A stretch of DNA of 64,000 nt, from assembly GCF_016908515.1 (NCBI RefSeq), contig NZ_JAFBEA010000011.1, positions 85,442 through 149,441 of the forward strand. Direction: 5' to 3'. A model generated the notes under the pieces. The model had not been told where the DNA came from. It did not search any database and saw only the letters and a program-made list of their open reading frames with translations. Each line of letters opens with the position of its first letter. The stretch's first letter is position 1. Origin of the DNA: Virgibacillus halotolerans. GTDB taxonomy: Bacteria > Bacillota > Bacilli > Bacillales > Amphibacillaceae. Position numbers and translations under genes: made by a program. Of the stretch, positions 50,401-61,253 are shown piece by piece.

Positions 50401-51007
50401 TTTTAAAAGAGTCAAAATTATCAAAGGTGGCATAAAAAAAGGCCTCTGGAGGACAGCAAAATTCATTAGAATATGAATAATTTTTACTATATAAATTAGA
50501 AATAATAAAGTCTTCATAATCTAAAACTTCTTGCCAAACAGATTTTAAAAAAACATCCTCTTCAACTATTTCTTCAATAAGAAAACATGCCTCATAAATA
50601 TCTTCAGATCCATTCGCAATTAATATACTCTTAAATTTATTGTCTGAAAAAAATTTCACTTCTCCAGAATCACTTGTGAAATCTTCTTTGTATATTAAGA
50701 GGTCATCCATATGTTTTTTTATTTTTATGAATAAATTTTGAAAATCACTATAAGTATTAATTTTAACTTTACCTTTTTCGTTTTCAATCTCATGCAAAAT
50801 TCTATTTAAGTTATCCACTATACCGATATAGCATCTATTTGGAAGCCATGATGTTATTGCATAAATTGATTTAGCCAAGGACTCTGTATCAAAATTCTTT
50901 AAGTAAGTTATTAACTCCAAATTTCTCATAATTTCACATTTCACTCCATTATTTAAATAACAACATTCAGTTATATCTCCAGATTCTAATGCATTTTTTC
51001 TAGCCAT
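47435..51007 (-). CDS. Large protein with C-terminal PD-(D/E)XK nuclease motif, candidate defence gene
   Basis: A 1190-residue protein that I cannot assign to a named family. Start ATG 51007 has GGAG 8 nt upstream. The N-terminus has a small Cys cluster (ECCYLNNGVKCE) and a long mixed helical/strand region without membrane segments. FNFILPYNIELE- and YTPVSLYELQQSWFQ-like segments lie before the tail. The tail has the nuclease pattern: Glu in HYEDKIVEDL, Asp in LGDYDLIVIN (about residue 1085), Glu-x-Lys in ILLFEVKYMR (about 1100-1102) and a later Gln in KAKAKQFTRRI. No ATPase motif seen. A very large single gene with a nuclease end, alone on an integrated element, suggests an anti-phage or restriction function (inference). 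Confidence 0.85.
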   Translation of the reverse strand: MARKNALESGDITECCYLNNGVKCEIMRNLELITYLKNFDTESLAKSIYAITSWLPNRCYIGIVDNLNRILHEIENEKGKVKINTYSDFQNLFIKIKKHMDDLLIYKEDFTSDSGEVKFFSDNKFKSILIANGSEDIYEACFLIEEIVEEDVFLKSVWQEVLDYEDFIISNLYSKNYSYSNEFCCPPEAFFYATFDNFDSFKSPELKLFFQGFESENEELYGFFTPTKDYPVFLPVLKETFLEKVEEKLEYDSIKKSVWNALIKKIMNNFIYQSDRKSPYLFSIMIFDKELQTETIIEDSFTIWNGNNIVVFVSDDIDDGLLSLIRKGILDRRYAFGGLSNDRNIQGIEFKDDMNIIIQKVNTVGLSPNVSKMMMFSYGDDMYLDAKGLMGIINFANDLEEIVDFILFYKTNQDKVMNFSGITSYFQVWRDMARTINEGATEPQIVVPPYESVERTIGLFKEEMEFYPFNMSDAFSNIHFWNPIKSGKSELSLNSKSGTGSADIFKSIGKYLVYQELYFIIEDIDEKTLETITSFHEIIINGFAKHYELILSLFNKSLLEINLVSESILLKNAGNELIIETEYCKKVVINTDKNSQILLIKPYWERIFADNYSSKTMFFENNLLLSFLEGASFNCIDHLIKEFKNSDNNKRTSSISQFEVPYFIEPQFTFFPPKLSAFKSVRKLMSKIIQQIGLEPKIYDESEIVGTVRQFRNKIRTDLVEKIREFNTTELHKQLLNCYSAILFQIRVHKKRLDEFTLSNHLQDEILYTLRREAIKLREESKTYKLVLEYLIEENLICEKTSNNTPGWRQIDEMIAYAKWILDFQSMSDAVNYGAIGWNQLEIREDYVIEIEETEKYLEDGKLLMDLRYTYGDYSNRDNEIDKKMMDVIEKNFQSETGISLKSLATTLVFLYSNSIVNELSEHEEVVIKNNVVEAPINCLANVFIQETDLFVEEFYKVIEFLTINIDKIPDANGVIPIWEKKKRKNKISAQPILFIGNRMIYTPVSLYELQQSWFQGMMNFILPYNIELEKTTEAVDKWKNHYEDKIVEDLSPLFNTDIHDVYVDKELYKLDTKGNHPRDLGDYDLIVINKEKKEILLFEVKYMRLSQTMKDSLGDQSKYFLNRKAKAKQFTRRIEYFEKNAKEIMNHLGFNEEFLIKGYFLTNKNIRSFFKDYPFEVISFNQFRHIYFT

Positions 51008-51009
51008 GA

Positions 51010-51522
51010 AGAAGATCTCCGTTATCTCGTACGATATCTATCCTAACAAGAAACTAATCAATATAGGTGGCATGTAGGCAGTTTCATACATGTACCTCCC
51101 TCGAAAAAGTAATATCTTTTTATTTCTTTATATACTAATTCTAAAAGCCCAAGAGTACCTTTTATTCAATTAATCATAATTTTTCTTAACCCTAAGGGCA
51201 TATAACTTATCACCAGTAATTTCACAGGGAAATTACTGTGTAATAATCAATAAGGGGTGAGCCACCACCCTAAAAGCCCTATTACACTATTAACAATTAT
51301 ATCAAACTACTAACCTTTTCACATCATTTCCAATCCACTTTGTGGGGATACATACTTACCACGAAGAGTTTTTTATAATACCTTACATGCCTCCTCTATC
51401 GCACTCCCTTATTATTCCTAGTAGCGAACTTCTATAAAATCAATGTTTATGACATCAAATTTATAAAAACATTGCGCCCAGTTACGTATTATTGTTTATT
51501 CTTGTTACTTTTTCATGAAAAA
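51010..51522. other. Upstream region of the large nuclease-like gene
   Basis: No gene recognised in about 510 bp. A perfect 10-bp hairpin CAGTAATTTC-ACAGG-GAAATTACTG lies at 51214-51238, and GGGGTGAGCCACCACCC near 51253 can also fold. These may be regulatory or transcript-end structures. The arm-like repeat at 51492-51513 is the right inner end of the element. Confidence 0.5.
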
Positions 51523-51550
51523 ACGAGGTTTGCCTTCTGGCAAACCCCGT
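51523..51550 (-). terminator. groEL terminator
   Basis: ACGAGGTTTGCC and GGCAAACCCCGT form a 12-bp stem with one mismatch; TTTTTTCATG follows on the minus strand. It lies 33 nt past the groEL stop. Confidence 0.9.
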
Positions 51551-51582
51551 CAAATGAAGCTTTTGTTATTGTGTTTTTAGTC

Positions 51583-53253
<1,671 letters not shown>

Positions 53254-53282
53254 TTATTCTATGCTTTACTAGTCACCGACAC

Positions 53283-53591
<309 letters not shown>

Positions 53592-53605
53592 TCAGTTTTA
53601 TTTTA

Positions 53606-53632
53606 TTAGCACTCTAACCTTCCGAGTGCTAA
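53606..53632 (-). promoter_or_regulatory. CIRCE element (HrcA operator)
   Basis: TTAGCACTC-N9-GAGTGCTAA, a perfect consensus CIRCE inverted repeat, between the promoter and groES. HrcA binds it to repress groESL until heat shock. Confidence 0.97.
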
Positions 53633-53643
53633 TCCCACTTATT

Positions 53644-53672
53644 ATAATAAATAATTCCAGCTAAAAATGCAA
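53644..53672 (-). promoter_or_regulatory. SigA promoter of groES-groEL
   Basis: TTGCAT (53667-53672) and TATTAT (53644-53649) on the minus strand are 17 nt apart, with CIRCE directly downstream. Confidence 0.7.
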
Positions 53673-53979
53673 GCAATGTCTGCTATTTTTTTATTTATTT
53701 TTTAGCAATTAAGAAAAACATGCCTCTTCTTTCCCCATAAATGGATAAAGGAATGCTATCTGTGCATTGCTTGCAGACAAAAAAGACTTTTCCGCTGAGC
53801 CAATGCCAAGTTTTCTAATTTCTCCCACATTAACCATACTATTATATTCAGCGCCTAAAGTATGATAAAATACGACATATGATGTAAATAGATGTTGTAA
53901 ATAGTCCTGCTAGATATTACATACACTATACAAACTTGAACTGCGATAAATTGTATGTGCAAAAAGGAGACGTTTTATT
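53673..53979. other. Divergent region between groES and ydiL
   Basis: AT-rich, about 300 bp. It should hold the ydiL promoter; ATGATAAAATAC near 53869 is a possible -10 region. No repeats or genes seen. Confidence 0.4.
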
Positions 53980-54687
53980 TTGACAAAAAGATATTGGTGG
54001 GTGATTATTACCTATATCATTATGCAATTTTCGTCCATATTGGTTCTACCAATAGCGAAAATGTATTCGTTAGACCGTTTGGAAGTCATGCACCTTGCTA
54101 TTAATTGGTCTATTTATAGCTTTATTATTGGTTTGATTATTGTCCTGTTTTTAATGAAACCGGACATGAAAATGGAAAGTAGATCTGATGCTGCGTCTGT
54201 TTCGCAGGCTGTTTCATGGTCTATAATCGGCGTTTTTATGGCATTTGCCTCCCAAGCCATTGCTGGATTAATTGAGACCCATTTACTTGGCATCACCCAG
54301 GGTTCCGAAAACACGGAAAATATCATGAATATTACGCTTACTACACCATTATTCATGATCATTCCAATGATTATCGCGCCTATTTTAGAAGAGGTTATTT
54401 TCCGGAAAATAATCTTTGGATCTCTTTATAAACGATTTAATTTCTTCGTTTCCGCGCTACTATCCGCATTTGTATTTGGAATTATCCACGGGGAGCCACA
54501 GCATATCCTAATATACGCTGGGATGGGATTTGTATTCGCGTTTTTATATGTCAAAACAAAACGTATCATCGTACCGATTGTTGTCCATATGGCTATGAAC
54601 TCCACCACTGTTCTTGCCCTATACTTTTCCCCGGAGGATTTGGAGCAGCAATTGAAAGAAATGCAAATGATTTTATTTGGGGGTTAA
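53980..54687 (+). CDS. ydiL: CPBP intramembrane metalloprotease
   Basis: A 235-residue integral membrane protein of the CAAX protease/bacteriocin-processing (Abi) family. The three motifs are EEVIFRKIIFG (Glu-Glu-x-x-x-Arg, about residue 133), FGIIHGEPQH (His) and HMAMNS near the end. TTG is the start, with AAAGGAGA 9 nt upstream. The position next to groES and ydiK matches B. subtilis ydiL. Function in B. subtilis is not established. Confidence 0.92.
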   Translation: MTKRYWWVIITYIIMQFSSILVLPIAKMYSLDRLEVMHLAINWSIYSFIIGLIIVLFLMKPDMKMESRSDAASVSQAVSWSIIGVFMAFASQAIAGLIETHLLGITQGSENTENIMNITLTTPLFMIIPMIIAPILEEVIFRKIIFGSLYKRFNFFVSALLSAFVFGIIHGEPQHILIYAGMGFVFAFLYVKTKRIIVPIVVHMAMNSTTVLALYFSPEDLEQQLKEMQMILFGG

Positions 54688-54690
54688 CAA

Positions 54691-54885
54691 TTGAGAATCT
54701 CATCTTTAATGATGGCAATCATCTATTTTATCATGGGGATTGCTTTCATATTTATGGCTATTCGCAGTGCTGATGATACCGTATGGAATACCATTACAAT
54801 CCTGCTAGCAGTGGTTGCCACTTTCGACTTCATTGTAGGGTTCCGGCTGATATCCAGCCACTTTTCAGGGAAGAAAAAGAAGTAG
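54691..54885 (+). CDS. ydiK: YdiK-like (DUF4305) small membrane protein
   Basis: A 64-residue protein with two hydrophobic helices (MMAIIYFIMGIAFIFMAI and TITILLAVVATFDFIVGFRL), ending GKKKK. TTG start with GGGGGTTAACAA upstream. It follows ydiL by 3 nt. In B. subtilis the order is ydiK-ydiL in the same neighbourhood. Its stop lies within the bidirectional terminator. Confidence 0.85.
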   Translation: MRISSLMMAIIYFIMGIAFIFMAIRSADDTVWNTITILLAVVATFDFIVGFRLISSHFSGKKKK

Positions 54886-54904
54886 CTCATCGGCTACTTC
54901 TTTT
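54876..54904. terminator. Bidirectional terminator ydiK / lipoprotein
   Basis: AAAGAAGTAGC and GCTACTTCTTT form an 11-bp stem with a 6-nt loop and flanking A/T runs (TTTTTTATT on the plus strand, TTTTTCTT on the minus). It serves both convergent genes. Confidence 0.88.
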
Positions 54905-55921
54905 TTATTTCACTTGTTTAAATTTATCAAACCATTCATCCTTATCGTCAATCGTTTCATCTAACAAGGTATACCGGATTACAAATAAGTCACCATCCTG
55001 AACAAAGGCACGACCAATCTCTTCCTGGTCAAATTCAATATCATCATCTTTGATCGAAAAGTCATATAGACCTTCCTTATCCGTGACATCTTTTTTATTA
55101 AAATCAAATTTTCCTGTAACCAGTTCTGTTAGGTTTTCCTCCATGGCATCAATAAATCCTTCAGCACCGATTAATTCCTCGCCATTCTCAACGTAATGAA
55201 GTGCCAATGAATCTTGTTTTTCATCCATACCAGTAAATTCTGCAATACCTTCCCCATCTGCTTCCTGATAGTCAACAAGCACCCAGTCTTCACCGAAAGG
55301 CATTTCCAGGTCTGTAAGTATATCGGCATACTCACCTTCCATAGCTACTTCCCCATCTGCTTCAGCAGGTTCTTCCATTACTTCTCCATCTTCATCTAAA
55401 GCAGTCTGTTCTGTTACATCCGTGTTAAAAACCTTCCATACGCCGTCATCCGGTTTTAAGGTATGTACACCTTCAATTTCGTTATTCTGATAATCAGGTC
55501 CATCAATTTTTACTGATTTTTGTGTGAAACTGACGGTTGCTTCGTCTTCTGATTTGTCCTCAACGTTTAAGTTAGATATATCCACATCTAATTCATACAC
55601 ATCCATTTGATCCATGAGATCTTTGGTCGAGTCATATGCTGGGGAGTCAGGATGAATGGTTTCCATATATGCGTCAATATCCTTCTCCTGCATTGTTTGA
55701 ATATTTGTCTCTAACATATCAAACAATTCCTCATCCTCTGGGACCGCACTTTCCTCTTCTTCGGCTTCATCATCAGCCACTGCTTTTTCATCAGCAACTT
55801 CTTTTACCTCATTCTTATCTTTATCTTCTGGTTCCTCGGCGTCAGATTTTTCTGAACAACCTACTATAAAAATACTAAACATTAATACAAAGATAATACC
55901 AAAAATCGTTTTTTTGTTCAT
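54905..55921 (-). CDS. Acidic lipoprotein of unknown function
   Basis: A 338-residue lipoprotein with lipobox FIVGC (Cys22), then a very acidic linker (EPEDKDKNEVKEVADEK, DDEAEEEESAVPEDEE). A NTF2/SnoaL-like region follows at residues about 65-185 (MQEKDIDAYMETIHPDSPAY, GVWKVFNTDVTEQ), and a second domain begins at about 210 (YADILTDLEMPFGEDWVLVD). It occupies the place held by tatAy-tatCy between rex and ydiK in B. subtilis. GGAAGGAAG precedes the ATG. Function unknown. Confidence 0.8.
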   Translation of the reverse strand: MNKKTIFGIIFVLMFSIFIVGCSEKSDAEEPEDKDKNEVKEVADEKAVADDEAEEEESAVPEDEELFDMLETNIQTMQEKDIDAYMETIHPDSPAYDSTKDLMDQMDVYELDVDISNLNVEDKSEDEATVSFTQKSVKIDGPDYQNNEIEGVHTLKPDDGVWKVFNTDVTEQTALDEDGEVMEEPAEADGEVAMEGEYADILTDLEMPFGEDWVLVDYQEADGEGIAEFTGMDEKQDSLALHYVENGEELIGAEGFIDAMEENLTELVTGKFDFNKKDVTDKEGLYDFSIKDDDIEFDQEEIGRAFVQDGDLFVIRYTLLDETIDDKDEWFDKFKQVK

Positions 55922-56137
55922 GCAAAACTTCCTTCCCTTTATTTTTTTATTAAAATGATTCTTTAAAAAAGTAAATCAAATATCATCATACATGATGTCT
56001 CCTAACAAAGACAGATGCCCAAAGAACTATTTAGTTACCCTTAAACAATACTTTATACCTAAAAATCACATTTATGTATTACCTCTATCCCAGGTGAAAA
56101 ATATCTAAAGGTTGATTCTTTAGAAGAAAACAAAAAA

Positions 56138-56159
56138 GGAAGGCTATAATCAGCCTCCC
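56138..56159 (-). terminator. Terminator of rex
   Basis: GGAAGGCT and AGCCTCCC pair with one mismatch around ATAATC; TTTTTTG follows on the minus strand. It lies 10 nt past the rex stop. Confidence 0.85.
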
Positions 56160-56168
56160 ATACAATAT

Positions 56169-56804
56169 TTATATGTTATCCAGTGGATAATGTTTCAAGA
56201 AGTATACAAGTGCCTGCAGTTCAACGGCCAAATCAATGTGATGAACACGGATGTGATCTGGTACTGTAATTCTTGCTGGCGTAAAATTAAGAATTCCCGC
56301 TATCCCTTTATTGACCAGCTTTTCGGTAATCACATCTGCCTCTGTTGCCGGCACCGTTAAAATTGCAACCTTGACATCACCTAATTTCTCTTCTAAATCA
56401 TCAATATGATAAAGAGACACCCCTGCAATATCATTTTTTACTTTTTCCGGATCTGCATCAAAGGCCATCTTGATTCGGATATTGTTGTTCTTCATAAAAT
56501 TATAATGTAAAAATGCTGTTCCAAGGTTCCCTACACCAATTAAAGCGACATCCGTCACTTCATCCTGATCCAATGTTTTGCGGAAAAAGTCGAGTAAATA
56601 GTCTACATTGTAGCCATAGCCTTTTTTGCCTAATGCACCAAAATAAGAAAAATCCCTCCGGATGGTGGCAGAATCAACCTTCACCGCTTCACTAAGTTCC
56701 TTTGAAGACACACGTGACTTTCCTTGGTGATTTAAGTTGTTTAAAAATCGGTAATATAATGGCAAGCGCTTCGCTGTTGCCTGTGGAATTTTATTTTGTT
56801 CCAT
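56169..56804 (-). CDS. rex: Redox-sensing transcriptional repressor Rex
   Basis: A 211-residue regulator. The N-terminal winged helix ([40 protein letters not shown]) binds DNA, and the Rossmann domain ([16 protein letters not shown], about residue 86-101) senses the NADH/NAD+ ratio. In Bacillus it represses fermentation and respiration genes under aerobic conditions. Full length, in the B. subtilis gene order next to moaC. Confidence 0.97.
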   Translation of the reverse strand: MEQNKIPQATAKRLPLYYRFLNNLNHQGKSRVSSKELSEAVKVDSATIRRDFSYFGALGKKGYGYNVDYLLDFFRKTLDQDEVTDVALIGVGNLGTAFLHYNFMKNNNIRIKMAFDADPEKVKNDIAGVSLYHIDDLEEKLGDVKVAILTVPATEADVITEKLVNKGIAGILNFTPARITVPDHIRVHHIDLAVELQALVYFLKHYPLDNI

Positions 56805-56898
56805 TATTACGCTCCTTTTCGTTTAGAAAACTTGGCTTATCATCAAGCCTTGAGGCGAATTGCCTTTATTGTCACTTATACACTTGGCATATAGTTTT

Positions 56899-57393
56899 TT
56901 ACTGCCCCGCCAAATTTCGATAAAAGCCTCCCGATTTGCCACCTTTTTTCTCTAACAAATAGGTTTGACCGATGATCATTGCTTTGTCAATTGCTTTACA
57001 CATATCATATATCGTTAATGCGGTTGCAGATGCTGCAGTCAATGCTTCCATTTCTACACCAGTGCTTCCTTTTGTTTTTACAAACGATTCTATTTGTAAT
57101 TCATAGGTTTCATCCTCAACAAGCCATTCAAAGGCAATGTCGATTCCTTTTAGTTGTAATGGATGACACATCGGAATCCAATCCGACGTTTTCTTAGCTG
57201 CCATAATCCCAGCTACTTGGGCAACAGCAAGCACATCGCCTTTTTTTATTTGATTTGTCGTTATTTTTTCATAGATTTCTTTTGAAACGTGAACACTGGA
57301 TCTAGCAATCGCTGTTCGCTCCGTTTCCTTCTTCTCGCCAATATCTATCATTCTTGCCCTACCTTGCTCATTAAAGTGCGTAAAATCAGACAT
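56899..57393 (-). CDS. moaC: Cyclic pyranopterin monophosphate synthase (MoaC)
   Basis: A 164-residue enzyme that, with MoaA, makes cyclic pyranopterin monophosphate for molybdenum cofactor. [14 protein letters not shown] and [20 protein letters not shown] (residues about 109-128) with MCKAIDK are conserved, and [19 protein letters not shown] is the typical start. The substrate-binding KxxGK-type lysines are in [12 protein letters not shown] at the end. Transcribed toward rex. Confidence 0.97.
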   Translation of the reverse strand: MSDFTHFNEQGRARMIDIGEKKETERTAIARSSVHVSKEIYEKITTNQIKKGDVLAVAQVAGIMAAKKTSDWIPMCHPLQLKGIDIAFEWLVEDETYELQIESFVKTKGSTGVEMEALTAASATALTIYDMCKAIDKAMIIGQTYLLEKKGGKSGGFYRNLAGQ

Positions 57394-57525
57394 AAGCTCA
57401 TCTCCACATTATAATAATCTAACTCTATTTTAGCAGATATATGGAAATAAGTCGTGACTTGTTTCACAATAGTATTGCCTGCTTCATTCATGATACGATA
57501 CACTAATATAGATGAGGTGACAGAA

Positions 57526-59430
57526 ATGATATTAATGCAATTAAACGGACTTTCAAAATCCTTTGGCGCAGAGGAAATTTTAGCAAATATAAAAATCGAA
57601 GTAAAAGATAATGACCGCATTGCTATCGTTGGAAGAAACGGTGCAGGTAAGTCAACATTATTAAAAATAATGGCTGGAGAACTTTCTCATGACGAGGGAG
57701 AATTTTTCAAACCAAAAGGTCTTTCATATGGATATTTATCCCAGCATATGTCCTTAGAATCCGGTAAAACGATTTGGGCTGAAATGTTAGAAGTATTTCG
57801 GCATTTAATTGTGCAGGAACAGGAACTCCGTGTATTAGAAAAACAGATGGAACAATCTGCTGATGAAAAAGTATTACATGATTATGATAAGCTGCAACAG
57901 GCCTTTCAGACTGGTGGTGGATATAGGTATGAAGCAGATATTAAGGCTGTACTGACTGGTCTAAACTTCCATCATTTTGACTATGAAACACCAATCAGCG
58001 ACTTAAGTGGCGGACAAAAAACACGGTTGGCATTGGGCAAGCTATTATTGACAAAGCCGCAGTTGCTCTTATTGGATGAACCGACAAACCACTTGGATAT
58101 CGATACCCTTTCCTGGCTGGAAAATTATTTAAACAGCTATCCTGGAGCAGTTGTCATCGTATCTCATGACCGTTATTTCTTAGATAAAACAGTCAACCTC
58201 GTTTATGAAATTTCACGTCATAAAACGAAAAAATATCATGGCAGCTATAGTAAATTTCTCGATCAAAAAGCATTGGATTACGAGCAAGATTTAAAGGAAT
58301 TTGAAAAACAACAAACAGAAATAAAAAATATGGAAGACTTTGTACAACGTAATATTGTTCGCGCATCAACAACGAAACGTGCCCAAAGCCGTAGGAAACA
58401 GCTGCAAAAGATGGACAAGCTGGATAAGCCATTGGGTGATGAATCGTCTGCCTCCTTTTCCTTTCAGGTAAACAAAAGAAGTGGAAATGATGTGTTAAAG
58501 ATAGCTCAGCTTGCTTTTCAATATGAAGAGGAGACTGAAGCCTTGTTTAAACAAGTAAACCTTCATGCAAATCGTGGGGAACGGATTGCATTAGTCGGTC
58601 CAAATGGTGTCGGTAAAACGACTTTATTAAAAGTAATCCTCGACAAATTGCAGCCGCTCTCTGGAAATATCCAGCTAGGAACAAATGTTCAAATCGGTTA
58701 TTATGATCAGGAACAAGCTGATTTAACATCTACAAAAACAGTGCTCATGGAATTATGGGATGAATATCCGACTGTTAATGAAAGAGATATTCGCACGGTA
58801 TTAGGGAACTTCTTGTTTTCTGGTGACGATGTGTTAAAACAAGTCCATGCTTTAAGTGGTGGCGAAAAATCCCGACTTGCCTTAGCCAAGTTGATGATGC
58901 AAAAGGCAAATCTGCTTATCTTAGATGAACCGACCAACCATTTGGATATTGATAGTAAAGAAGTGTTAGAGGCGGCACTAATTGATTTCCCAGGAACAAT
59001 TATCTTTGTATCTCATGACCGTTATTTCATCAATAAGATTACGGATCAGGTCGCGGAAATGCAACGTGATGGGATAACCATTTACCTTGGGGATTATGAT
59101 TATTATGTAGAGAAAAAAGAAGAAGAAGCAGAAATCGCTCGCCTTGAACAAACGACGGAAACGGTACAAAAAACAGATGAACGGAAACTCAGCTTTAAAG
59201 AAGAAAAACAGCGACAGAGCGAAATTCGAAAAACACAGCGCCGTATCACAGAGTTAGAGGAATTAATTGAAGCGCAGGAACTGGAAATAGAAAAACTCGA
59301 AGAAAAAATGACGGAGCCTGAAGTATACCAAGATCATGAAAAGGCACTGGAACTAACCAATCAGACGAGCGAGATCAAGCAACAGATTGAGCAATTAATC
59401 GAAGAATGGACAGCATTACAGGAAGATTAA
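57526..59430 (+). CDS. ydiF: ABC-F family ATPase (YdiF-like)
   Basis: A 634-residue protein with two ABC domains and no membrane segments. ATG 57526 has GAGGTGA 5 nt upstream. Domain 1: Walker A GRNGAGKSTLLKIM, signature LSGGQKTRLALGKL, Walker B LLLLDEPTNHLDID. Domain 2: GPNGVGKTTLLKVI, LSGGEKSRLALAKL, LILDEPTNHLDID. The linker between them is charged and helical, and a coiled-coil tail (RITELEELIEAQELEIEKLE) ends the protein. ABC-F proteins act on ribosomes, in antibiotic protection or translation control. Divergent from moaC. Confidence 0.95.
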   Translation: MILMQLNGLSKSFGAEEILANIKIEVKDNDRIAIVGRNGAGKSTLLKIMAGELSHDEGEFFKPKGLSYGYLSQHMSLESGKTIWAEMLEVFRHLIVQEQELRVLEKQMEQSADEKVLHDYDKLQQAFQTGGGYRYEADIKAVLTGLNFHHFDYETPISDLSGGQKTRLALGKLLLTKPQLLLLDEPTNHLDIDTLSWLENYLNSYPGAVVIVSHDRYFLDKTVNLVYEISRHKTKKYHGSYSKFLDQKALDYEQDLKEFEKQQTEIKNMEDFVQRNIVRASTTKRAQSRRKQLQKMDKLDKPLGDESSASFSFQVNKRSGNDVLKIAQLAFQYEEETEALFKQVNLHANRGERIALVGPNGVGKTTLLKVILDKLQPLSGNIQLGTNVQIGYYDQEQADLTSTKTVLMELWDEYPTVNERDIRTVLGNFLFSGDDVLKQVHALSGGEKSRLALAKLMMQKANLLILDEPTNHLDIDSKEVLEAALIDFPGTIIFVSHDRYFINKITDQVAEMQRDGITIYLGDYDYYVEKKEEEAEIARLEQTTETVQKTDERKLSFKEEKQRQSEIRKTQRRITELEELIEAQELEIEKLEEKMTEPEVYQDHEKALELTNQTSEIKQQIEQLIEEWTALQED

Positions 59431-59431
59431 A

Positions 59432-59463
59432 AACAAGCCTGGGATTTATTTCCCGGGCTTGTT
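59432..59463 (+). terminator. Terminator of ydiF
   Basis: AACAAGCCTGGGA and TCCCGGGCTTGTT form a long GC-rich stem with one G-T pair; CTATATG follows. It starts at the ydiF stop. Confidence 0.8.
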
Positions 59464-59518
59464 CTATATGATCGAGTGATATTTGTATAATAATTAGCTA
59501 ATTTAAATAATTCAATCA

Positions 59519-59788
59519 TGTGGACAACCTGTTTATTCGCCCGTTTAATGATAAACAAAACATTCATGGAAAAATAGTTCGGCACTGTGTCTTCTACTTT
59601 TTATTTTAAAAAGGAGTTATTCAGGTAATCCACAACGTTGTACACATTAAAACGGCTTTAATTCGGGTTATTAACAAACTTATTCACAGTATCCACAAAA
59701 ATAATTCAAGTTATCAACAGACATTATCCACACCTTAACACTTTATAAAATATGTTTTCGTAAAATATACCCACAGGGCTGTGAATAA
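59519..59788. promoter_or_regulatory. DnaA-box cluster between ydiF and tsaD
   Basis: Exact TTATNCACA boxes are TTATTCACA at 59680, TTATCCACA at 59724 and TGTGAATAA (inverted) at 59780. One-mismatch boxes are TTGTCCACA (inverted, 59519), TAATCCACA (59626), GTATCCACA (59689) and TTATCAACA (59711). In B. subtilis the gcp-ydiF intergenic region is a known DnaA-binding cluster, so the function is likely conserved: titrating DnaA near the origin. No gene in this 369-bp gap. Confidence 0.8.
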
Positions 59789-59799
59789 CCTGTTAATAA

Positions 59800-60810
59800 C
59801 TATTTTAATAGTAGAGAAGCATTTGCATTTAAATCCAGTGATGAACGTCTCCCTTGTTCATAGGCAATCGTCCCTGCAGCAGCAATCATTGCCGCGTTGT
59901 CTGTGCACAAATGTAGTGGCGGAATCAACAATGGTATATCTACCTGTTTAAACGCTGTTTCAAGTGATGCTCTTAACCCTTTATTAGCTGCTACACCACC
60001 AGCTACAATAACTTGTTTCACCTGATATTGTTTTGCCGCCCGTAACGTTTTACTTGTTAACACTTCAACAACACTTTCCTGGAAGCTCGCAGCAACATCT
60101 TCATCCTTTAGCACTTCGCCACGCTGTTTCGCATTGTGGATTTTGTTAATAACAGCTGACTTTAATCCACTAAAACTAAAATCGTAGCTACCTTCTTCTA
60201 ACCAGGCACGTGGAAAAGCGATATTGGCTTCCCCAACAGCCGCTAATCGATCAATATGCGGGCCGCCGGGATAGGGCAGGTTCAACATCCGTGCAACCTT
60301 ATCATATGCCTCTCCGGCCGCGTCATCGCGTGTTTCACCAATGACTTCATAGTTGCCATGGTCTTTCATTAAAACAAGCTCTGTGTGGCCCCCTGAGACG
60401 ATTAAAGCAAGAAGGGGAAATTGAAAGTCTTCTTCCAAACGATTAGCATAGATATGGCCCGCGATATGATGAACACCGACAAGTGGCTTCTGTTTAGCGA
60501 AAGCCAAAGCCTTTGCGGCATTCACACCAATGAGCAAAGCCCCAACAAGTCCCGGTCCTTCTGTTACAGCGATTGCATCGATCTCGTCCCAGCTCAGTTG
60601 GCTGTCACGAACAGCTTCTTCCAACACCATGGTTATTTGTTCCACATGGTGTCGTGAAGCAATCTCTGGAACAACCCCCCCAAACCGTTTATGGCTATCG
60701 ATTTGTGATGCAACGACATTGGAAACAATCTCTGTTCCATTTCTAACAACTGCTACTGCTGTTTCATCACAGCTTGTTTCTATTCCTAATATATTTATAT
60801 CCTTTGTCAT
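59800..60810 (-). CDS. tsaD: tRNA t6A threonylcarbamoyltransferase TsaD
   Basis: A 336-residue ASKHA-fold enzyme that transfers threonylcarbamoyl to A37 of ANN-decoding tRNAs. [18 protein letters not shown] is the start, the metal ligands are in [13 protein letters not shown] (His-x-x-x-His), and [16 protein letters not shown] and [12 protein letters not shown] are conserved. ATG 60810 overlaps the rimI stop (ATGA); a GTG four codons upstream is an alternative. It works with TsaB and TsaE, encoded just upstream in the same operon. Confidence 0.97.
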   Translation of the reverse strand: MTKDINILGIETSCDETAVAVVRNGTEIVSNVVASQIDSHKRFGGVVPEIASRHHVEQITMVLEEAVRDSQLSWDEIDAIAVTEGPGLVGALLIGVNAAKALAFAKQKPLVGVHHIAGHIYANRLEEDFQFPLLALIVSGGHTELVLMKDHGNYEVIGETRDDAAGEAYDKVARMLNLPYPGGPHIDRLAAVGEANIAFPRAWLEEGSYDFSFSGLKSAVINKIHNAKQRGEVLKDEDVAASFQESVVEVLTSKTLRAAKQYQVKQVIVAGGVAANKGLRASLETAFKQVDIPLLIPPLHLCTDNAAMIAAAGTIAYEQGRRSSLDLNANASLLLK

Positions 60811-61253
60811 AAACTCACCCACATCACTACAGCATCTTCCTGATTGTCTGTATAATAATTTTTCCGTATTCCACCAGGGACCAGACCAAATTTCCGGTAC
60901 ATATTCTGTGCAACAATATTAGATTCCCTTACCTCTAATGACAATCGTATCGTTCTCATCAATATTGCTTGCTGAATCGCATATGCGAAAAGTCTTTCCC
61001 CCAGTTTACGTCCGCGGAATAAAGGTAAAACTGCAATATTCGTGATTTGTGCTTCATCAATCACGATCCACATACCAACATATCCAATGATTTGCTTGTC
61101 CAATTCCATTACGAAATAATGTGCATGCTGGTTATCCACAATTTCCTGATAGAAAATATCCGTTGTCCATGGTGTTACAAAGGTTGCACGTTCCACATGC
61201 ATCACTCGATCAACATCAGCAATCTCCATCCGTCTGATTACTAATTCACCCAT
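60807..61253 (-). CDS. rimI: Ribosomal-protein-alanine N-acetyltransferase (RimI-like)
   Basis: A 148-residue GNAT enzyme. The acetyl-CoA loop is [14 protein letters not shown] (about residues 79-92), TNIAVLPLF the strand before it, and [20 protein letters not shown] the RimI signature. It acetylates the N-terminus of ribosomal protein S18 in E. coli; in Firmicutes it is linked with the t6A operon. The start overlaps tsaB by 8 nt. Confidence 0.95.
   Translation of the reverse strand: MGELVIRRMEIADVDRVMHVERATFVTPWTTDIFYQEIVDNQHAHYFVMELDKQIIGYVGMWIVIDEAQITNIAVLPLFRGRKLGERLFAYAIQQAILMRTIRLSLEVRESNIVAQNMYRKFGLVPGGIRKNYYTDNQEDAVVMWVSL

Noticed and set aside
57454..57525. Longer N-terminus of the ABC-F gene
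   Set aside because: The upstream ATG lacks a ribosome site, while ATG 57526 has GAGGTGA and aligns with the family start.
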